A DNA stretch of 10,130 bases from Gracilaria caudata (taxonomy: Eukaryota; Rhodophyta; Florideophyceae; Gracilariales; Gracilariaceae), in assembly GCA_030374735.1 (NCBI GenBank), contig JASCIV010000929.1, positions 1-10,130 of the forward strand, in the 5' to 3' direction. The position numbers and the translations under genes are program-made. This document shows, in pieces, positions 5,550 through 10,130 of the stretch. The notes below the pieces were generated by a model. That model had not been told where the DNA came from. It did not search any database and saw nothing but the letters and a program-made list of their open reading frames with translations. Position 1 is the stretch's first letter. Each line of letters starts with the position of its first letter.

Positions 5550-7509
5550 ATGATCTCCTCACTTTTCCTCGCGTTGGTCCTTACATTTGTGCCGCGCGCA
5601 TCTGCTACTCCACTGCGAGATTGCCGCGTTGCGATCGTAGGCGCCGGCATTGGCGGGGCGTACACGGCGTGGCGTTTGGCCGTTGACTCTGGTGCCATTC
5701 CAGCCCGTTACGTGTGCATCTTTGAAGCCAAGACGCGTCCTGGTGGTCGCATTCTCTCCGTGACAAACGCCGTGCCCGCCTTCGAAAATTACACGGTGGA
5801 TCTGGGAGCATATCGGTATGTCCTGTAATCATTCTCCTGTCTCGAGACTTTGCGTACACTACGCTACTTCAGTTCGCTGACGAACCCATAGATTCCACCG
5901 TACACGTCATCCACTTACTCGCTTTGTGGTTGAGGATATTCTTCATCTTCCAGTCCGTTGTTATACAGACCTGTTTTCGAGGAACACAAACGGTGATTGC
6001 GCTGCTGAAACGCAGCAACTTGTCACTGCAAGAGGCCGTAGCTTCGGCTTCACGCCCGATGGTGCGTCCGCAGAGACTGCACTTTCAAACTACTCCTCGG
6101 AAGTGCCGTATGTGATCCCACCAGAGGAACAATGGGGCCCTACTCGACCTCGAAGATCTCCTCGTTCTCCATACGACCTTCTTTTCCCACCATCTTCAAT
6201 CATTCCCGAAACTGAATCTGCCTGGACCGAAATAGATTCCGAATCCTCTTATCCGGCAGCGATGCGTCGTGCTGATGCTGCCATACGTCTCTTAAGTAAC
6301 GGAAGCTATCGTGGTGCATCATACTGGGATGTGGCACTGTCCACTGCAGCATCGGCCGAGGGATATGATCCTGAGGAAATTGCATTGTATCTTGGAGTTG
6401 ATGTGTCTGTGGTGGAAGGGTATATTATCCGCCATAGTATCGCCGAGCTCTCACAGATCGAGCTTCGCGACGCCGCTGCAGCAAAACGACCCATGTCCGG
6501 TCCAAATGGCTACGTTGTGCCCGTAGAAACTTGTAATGGTCAAACTCGTCGCATCGGAATGAGCACTGTTGTCCGCGAGTTGCTGCACTCGTGCGAGTCG
6601 GCTGGTGTGCGTGTTTACTATGGGGCCAAGATTGTTGCGATCTCACGTCTCCGTAGAAGTCGGCAGCTATTGAAATTGAAAATTGAGAACGGTGGTACAG
6701 TTGTAGCTAGAGATGTGGTGTTGAACATCGGCAAACCCGATCTCATTGCCATGGGTGTCACGTCAGAGCCCCTTCGAAGCGGTGGAGATGTATTTCGTCA
6801 AGCCGTCGACCATACTACTGTCTCTGGCCTCTCGAAGATGTACTGCTTCTGGGAGGACGCGTGGTGGGTAACTAAACTGAATCGAACTGAGGGCCGATTC
6901 AAAGCCACTGGTGAATTGGTCCAGTCTGGGAGATACCATGATGGCGACGTGACATGTCGTGATTTGAATAATACCAAACACTGTCGTGGTGCGGTTCTCA
7001 TCTCGTATGTTCAGGGTGATGCATACATGGTAGGATCAGGACTATTCCCGCACAATTTCAATTCTGCGCCATACTCGCCGTTGTCGAACTTTGACAACGT
7101 GCATACGCTAGTTCCTGGAAACATGACAGCTTCGGAGCAGCTCCTCTTTGACGACATTCATGCACAGCTTCGACGGATCCATCGAGCTCCTTTGGCTTCT
7201 GCTGGGCTTGGAGCTGATGCTATACCAGAGTCCGCCGGATGCGTGTATGCCGATTGGTATGATGTAGGTACACATGAATTCATCGGAACTGGTCTGGCCG
7301 GTGTCAACGTTTATCGGCGCTACACTCGCCCTGTGTCGAGTCTCAACATCTCTCTGGTGAACGAGGCTTGGGGTGAGGTTGCAGGGTGGGCTGAGTCTTC
7401 GCTGCGCAGCGCCGAACGTGCGCTATTTCACCAATACAAGTTGAAGCGACCGTCGTGGATGGACGAACCGTTCCACACCTCAGTGATTCGTAAATTCAAC
7501 CGGGGCTAG
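5550..7509 (+). CDS. Secreted FAD-dependent amine oxidase family protein (two exons)
   Basis: Exons 5550-5815 and 5892-7509 join in phase 2 (CG|A, Arg89) to give 627 residues. Upstream the frame is open to 5400 but has no ATG, so ATG 5550 is the start; it opens a clear signal peptide (hydrophobic 5-14, likely cleavage after ASA at 19). The dinucleotide-binding fold follows: VAIVGAGIGG (G31-x-G33-x-x-G36), acidic E59 at the end of strand 2 for FAD ribose, RPGGR (63-67), then VDLGAYRFH (83-91), which spans the exon junction. Mid-protein, GMSTVVRELL (311-320) and VVLNIGKPD (364-372) fit the second FAD-binding region. The C-terminal NEAWGEVAGWAESSLRSAE (579-597) matches the flavin-contacting GW-x-E-x(2)-L end of flavin amine oxidases and amino-acid oxidases. 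Sequons lie at N80, N155, N225, N419, N448, N499 and N574. Such enzymes oxidise amines or amino acids and release hydrogen peroxide; the substrate here cannot be told. Prenylcysteine-oxidase-like or phytoene-desaturase-like relatives are alternatives. Secretion is inferred. Confidence 0.85.
5816..5891 (+). other. Spliceosomal intron, 76 bp, phase 2
   Basis: The donor is GTATGT at 5816-5821 and the acceptor CCCATAG ends at 5891. A CTGAC branch-like site (A5880) lies 11 nt before the acceptor. Removing it fuses the Rossmann-fold start to the rest of the flavoprotein and creates the conserved DLGAYRFH-type junction. Retention would stop translation at 5826-5828 after about 92 residues. The nearer AG at 5871-5872 would bring a stop in frame, so 5891 is the right acceptor. 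It is the only intron I can place firmly in the window. Confidence 0.88.
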
Positions 7510-8199
7510 GACTGAATGTTAGCTGTTCGGACTTCTAAGGCTGTCGTAGTTTCGTTCAATCAAATGGAAGATGAGACTTGGGAATTAGATTGCATGCGAT
7601 ATCCAGTAACGTCCACGATTTCGAACTGAAACATTCCAGGAAATGGGAAATGTAAATGCTGCTACCATTGCCAAGATTGGAGAAGTCAGCAGGTAGAACT
7701 GGCGTGGACTTCGTAGCTCTATAATGCGCACGGCCTCATAGTACTTATCATGTTTCACTCTATTCTTAACAAATCGATTCGAGATCTTGGCAGATTTGCG
7801 CGGTGGCAGGTTCCAGCTAGATGACACTACTGGATGAGGAAAACCAATTGCAGTCAATCAGAATGTGTTTGGCGCCCTCACGCAGTATATCACAGATACG
7901 GCTGAAAGGAGTATGGCATTAGAAGTCGGCACAAGTCTGAGAACGGACGCTTTCTTTCCTTCCGCTCCCCCCGTGAATGCGCATGGTGGCGGGGAGGCTT
8001 CTTCTATGCAAAGGAAGTCAATCTCCGACCGAGGAAAGATCGCCGAGCCTGGTTTAAGAAGGAATCGGTTGCCACTGTTCCGTACACGCGTGTTGTCTGT
8101 ACGTATTTTAATATTACCTTCGTAGCTCCCAGTGCGAACTTCACGGAAAGCACATTTGCAAGCGAAATCGAGGAGAACCGAGGCGGGCTGTCGATATCG

Positions 8200-8207
8200 T
8201 GACGTCA
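8200..8207. promoter_or_regulatory. Second perfect CRE-type site, TGACGTCA
   Basis: This copy of TGACGTCA lies just before the CpG-dense patch at 8251-8285 and about 40 bp upstream of an ATG at 8239. It could belong to a promoter for a + strand transcript through the putative exon at 8439-8642. There is no independent proof of a promoter here. Confidence 0.3.
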
Positions 8208-8438
8208 TCATCTACCCTTCATTTGATTGTTTCCAGCAATGCATAACTGGGTACGCGTGAGCCGCGTGTCGCGCGCGAGCTGCGCTTGTGTTGATTGTGC
8301 GTGAGAGAGCTCAGTATCAACTGTCCTCTTCTCTCGTGCAAGTCGTCTATCGCCACCGAAGTTGGAAGCGATCTACAGCTACGCGGTTGAAAAGACTTTC
8401 CGATTCTGGACGCTCACTTGTTTTTGTTTGGTTTCTAG

Positions 8439-8642
8439 GCACGGGAAACGACTTTCTTGCCGAGTCTGGTCTACGTTTACATGGCCTATTACTCATTTGA
8501 CACGAAAAGATCAATCCGGTGCCGTTGCGTTTCACATGGATGTCGGTTTGCTTTTGTTCCAGACTCGAGAGAAAGTGCCAAATACGGATCCTTGACAACC
8601 ATGTTTATCTCGTGCGGACATGTGTGCCTCTCCTCATTATAA
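8439..8642 (+). CDS. Possible second exon of a small zinc-finger-like gene
   Basis: A good acceptor-like sequence, a T-rich tract ending TTTCTAG at 8438, precedes a 67-codon frame ending in TAA at 8640-8642. In it C-R-C-V-S-H-G-C is followed by 25 residues, then H-V-C, giving C-x4-C-x25-H-x-C. That spacing resembles the WRKY/GCM1 zinc fingers found at the N-terminus of MULE and FAR1-type transposases, and the GCRF near the second Cys fits that group loosely. An upstream exon from ATG 8239 to a GTGAGC donor at 8257, or GTACGC at 8251, would join in phase 0, giving about 73 residues. Without splicing, an internal ATG at 8481 gives 53 residues. It could equally be a transposase remnant or chance. 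No transposase core was seen nearby. Confidence 0.2.
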   Translation, partial: ARETTFLPSLVYVYMAYYSFDTKRSIRCRCVSHGCRFAFVPDSRESAKYGSLTTMFISCGHVCLSSL

Positions 8643-8940
8643 CTACACATGGCGTTAAAAACAACAGAGGATTTTCCGAAGGGAATGAGAGCAAGAGCAA
8701 GAGAGTTCGCTGCGCCATTTAAGAGGATACCGCTCTTTTCATTTATGCCTTCTCACCTGACTCGGCTCTTATAAGTTTCTCTATAAAGCCTGCCAATATC
8801 CCAGTCGTAGAAGTGGAACTAAACATGAGCAGATCCTTGCCATAAGATGAACTGGTTGTCGGAAGCAAAAAAAAAATGGAGCTCGATTGAAAAGAAGCGG
8901 GTTTCGACGAAGAAAGACGCAGAAAGCGTAATCCACGATG

Positions 8941-9207
8941 CTAGCAACACAGGTTCTGGAGTTCGTTCTTGAGTGATACTGGAATTTGCCGAATCACACC
9001 CAAGAATGCAGAATCAACCAAATAGGTGGACAGGAATGTATTATTAGGCAGAGAAAAGCATCGCGAAGGACTAATACTCGAAGTCCTGGTCTTCCACAAC
9101 CGCGCTATTCTGCGCTTCAAATTTCTTGGAGTGTTTTGGTTCCCAACTTGATAGTATAGAGCCCTGTTTTTCCTGACTGAATCGCTCGCACTGCTTGCAT
9201 CCTCCAT
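8941..9207 (-). other. Open stretch of 88 codons downstream of the basic-protein gene
   Basis: An ATG at 9207 on the minus strand opens 88 codons in the same frame as the gene that ends at 9244. Two stops, TGA at 9246-9244 and TAA at 9213-9211, with ten sense codons between them, separate the two. The product is basic like its neighbour but matches nothing known. It may be 3' UTR, a small gene, or a former C-terminal part of the upstream protein. I lean to non-coding or decayed. Confidence 0.2.
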
Positions 9208-9243
9208 AGTTTAATACTTCGCCTGATATGCTAGTACTTGTTG

Positions 9244-10047
9244 TCATGTTCTTCGATTAGCTTCAAAAGTCCTTTTTATCTTTGACATGCGTTCCGGTAT
9301 TCTCATATTGCTCCAATACGGGTCAGGGATTCTCTTCCTTTTAGGAAGAAGGGCTTCCATATCGCTCAATGTGAAAGTGGAACATCTTCTGGTCACTTGT
9401 GAGTCCAGGACTTCTTTTCTCAGTCGACGAGCATTTTCGAAATACTTCCTGGCAATGGGTGGCATCGGTATGTGAGTTGGTGTTTCGGGATACTTCTTTG
9501 CCTTTTCCTTCAGCTGTTTTCGTGGCTGTTTGTGCGCCTGTTTAACTTTAGGCTGTGCACAGGAAAGCTTTTCTTGCGCCGCAGATACTATTCTTGATTT
9601 GAACGGTTCCTCACCGGAAACAGGAAACCAACCAGTGACGTTAAGCATACCACGATCTGGGTATTCATTTCTCTCCGTGCGCCAATCGAGGTTTAGCATA
9701 GGGCTTTCCCATTGTTCTGCTCTTTTTTTGCATCGTGACCCTTTCGGGAAGCGTTCACCAGATGTCGACGGTGCAAAACGGCCTTGAAAGGGCTTCCATT
9801 TCTTGTAGGATGTCTTCTGCTTGTGGCGCTGGCCCACGTGTTCCAACAGATCAGATAGTTTGGTCAATGACAGCCTGAGCAGCTTCTGCTGTGCCTGCTG
9901 CGCTGGGTAGGGAAACATGTCTGTGAGGGCGTTCAATAACTTCATCCCTTCTTTCCTCGCCGCCGTCTTGTTCTTCGTGGCCTTGCATATCCACGGGACG
10001 GCTTTGTTCAGTCCCAGCTTCGTGAGTTTTAGACCTTTGATGATCAT
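9244..10047 (-). CDS. Very basic protein of unknown function, 267 residues
   Basis: ATG at 10047-10045 starts a 267-residue frame ending in TGA at 9246-9244. No domain is recognised. About 60 of 267 residues are Lys or Arg against about 24 Asp or Glu, spread over the whole length. The first 32 residues have no acidic residue and several Lys, which would suit an organelle-targeting presequence. PKRKRIP (235-241) and the Lys-rich stretch at about 167-185 would suit nuclear import and nucleic-acid binding. Gln-rich PAQQAQQK (48-55) and a short Leu-rich helix-like piece (56-69) are the other features. There is no signal peptide or membrane segment. The left edge of the gene family cannot be judged: the window ends 83 bp upstream, so an earlier exon is possible. 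Length without stops in 47-50% GC DNA, plus coherent composition, supports a real gene. Confidence 0.62.
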   Translation of the reverse strand: MIIKGLKLTKLGLNKAVPWICKATKNKTAARKEGMKLLNALTDMFPYPAQQAQQKLLRLSLTKLSDLLEHVGQRHKQKTSYKKWKPFQGRFAPSTSGERFPKGSRCKKRAEQWESPMLNLDWRTERNEYPDRGMLNVTGWFPVSGEEPFKSRIVSAAQEKLSCAQPKVKQAHKQPRKQLKEKAKKYPETPTHIPMPPIARKYFENARRLRKEVLDSQVTRRCSTFTLSDMEALLPKRKRIPDPYWSNMRIPERMSKIKRTFEANRRT

Positions 10048-10081
10048 GGTGTACAGCTGGGGTGTGTTTGTGTGTGGAGAT

Positions 10082-10127
10082 GGGCGTGTGGGCGTGTGGG
10101 CGTGTGTGGGGGGATGTGGGGGGATGT
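10082..10127 (+). repeat. G-rich tandem repeats, quadruplex-like
   Basis: GGGCGTGT is repeated three times perfectly (10082-10105), followed by GGGGGGATGT twice (10108-10127). This gives five G-tracts of at least three with loops of 4-7 nt on the + strand, fitting a DNA G-quadruplex. For the minus-strand gene starting at 10047 this is the template strand, so its leader RNA would be C/A-rich. The repeat runs to the window edge and may continue. Confidence 0.7.
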
Positions 10128-10130
10128 GAG

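Larger units (their letters stand above)
7510..9243. other. Long intergenic region, mostly non-coding
   Basis: This holds the 3' end of the amine-oxidase gene (no AATAAA seen; TGTAA appears only at about 7650). A 90-codon minus-strand frame (7585-7857) starts with TTG and is not supported. An ATG-started 117-codon minus-strand frame (7858-8211) has no recognisable domain and fully overlaps a + strand frame, so I do not call it. A CRE-type site, a CpG-dense patch (8251-8285) and a possible small spliced gene follow. 8724-8940 shows nothing beyond a run of ten A at 8867-8876. Confidence 0.45.

Noticed and set aside
5926..7509. Stand-alone 527-codon oxidase gene starting at 5926
   Set aside because: The start is GTG and lacks the FAD-binding N-terminus, which the spliced exon 1 supplies.
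7858..8211. 117-codon ATG-started minus-strand frame
   Set aside because: No recognisable domain, irregular composition, and a competing open frame on the + strand.
1..10130. CRISPR array, insertion sequence, operon or phage genes
   Set aside because: No regular spacer-repeat pattern, transposase core or bacterial gene organisation is present; a spliced gene and secretory glycoproteins point to a eukaryote.

Overview
This window looks like nuclear DNA of a eukaryote, most likely an intron-poor alga or other protist. Evidence for this is a 76-bp GT-AG intron with GTATGT donor and CTGAC branch-like site, secretory proteins rich in N-X-S/T sequons, wide intergenic spaces, TATA/initiator-like arrangements, and no Shine-Dalgarno or operon structure. 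A red alga would fit the compact gene style, but I cannot establish the lineage from this sequence alone.

Layout. (1) At 417-1850 (+) and 2216-3691 (-) lie two convergent single-exon genes encoding divergent paralogues of a membrane protein family I do not recognise. Both have about three hydrophobic segments, a glycosylatable cysteine-bearing ectodomain with a C-x-[WY]-[VI]-D-E-x-G-W signature, and a cytoplasmic tail with a conserved PNT-x(3)-IS-x(2)-W motif. They share a 365-bp spacer. (2) 3692-5549 has no convincing protein gene but holds concentrated DNA structure: a nested inverted repeat (4292-4359), a strong TATA box (4910) followed at TSS distance by a 19-bp palindrome, overlapping TTCGAA palindromes (4977-5010), and a three-copy ~30-bp tandem repeat (5087-5175). 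Its right end holds the likely promoter of the next gene, including a perfect TGACGTCA site. (3) 5550-7509 (+) is a two-exon gene for a 627-residue secreted FAD-dependent amine-oxidase-type flavoprotein, the only gene whose family is clear. (4) 7510-9243 is mostly non-coding. It has a second TGACGTCA site, a CpG-dense patch and, possibly, a small spliced + strand gene whose second exon (8439-8642) carries a C-x4-C-x25-H-x-C zinc-finger-like pattern. (5) 9244-10047 (-) encodes a 267-residue very basic protein of unknown function. Its upstream flank is a C/A-rich repeat on the coding strand, which is a G-quadruplex-like G-tract array on the + strand. An open stretch of 88 codons in the same frame lies beyond its stop.

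Nothing ties these genes into one pathway. The clearest shared theme is the cell surface and secretory route: two putative surface membrane proteins and a secreted oxidase. The most promising undescribed element is the paralogous membrane-protein family; the structured non-coding block at 4900-5175 comes second.
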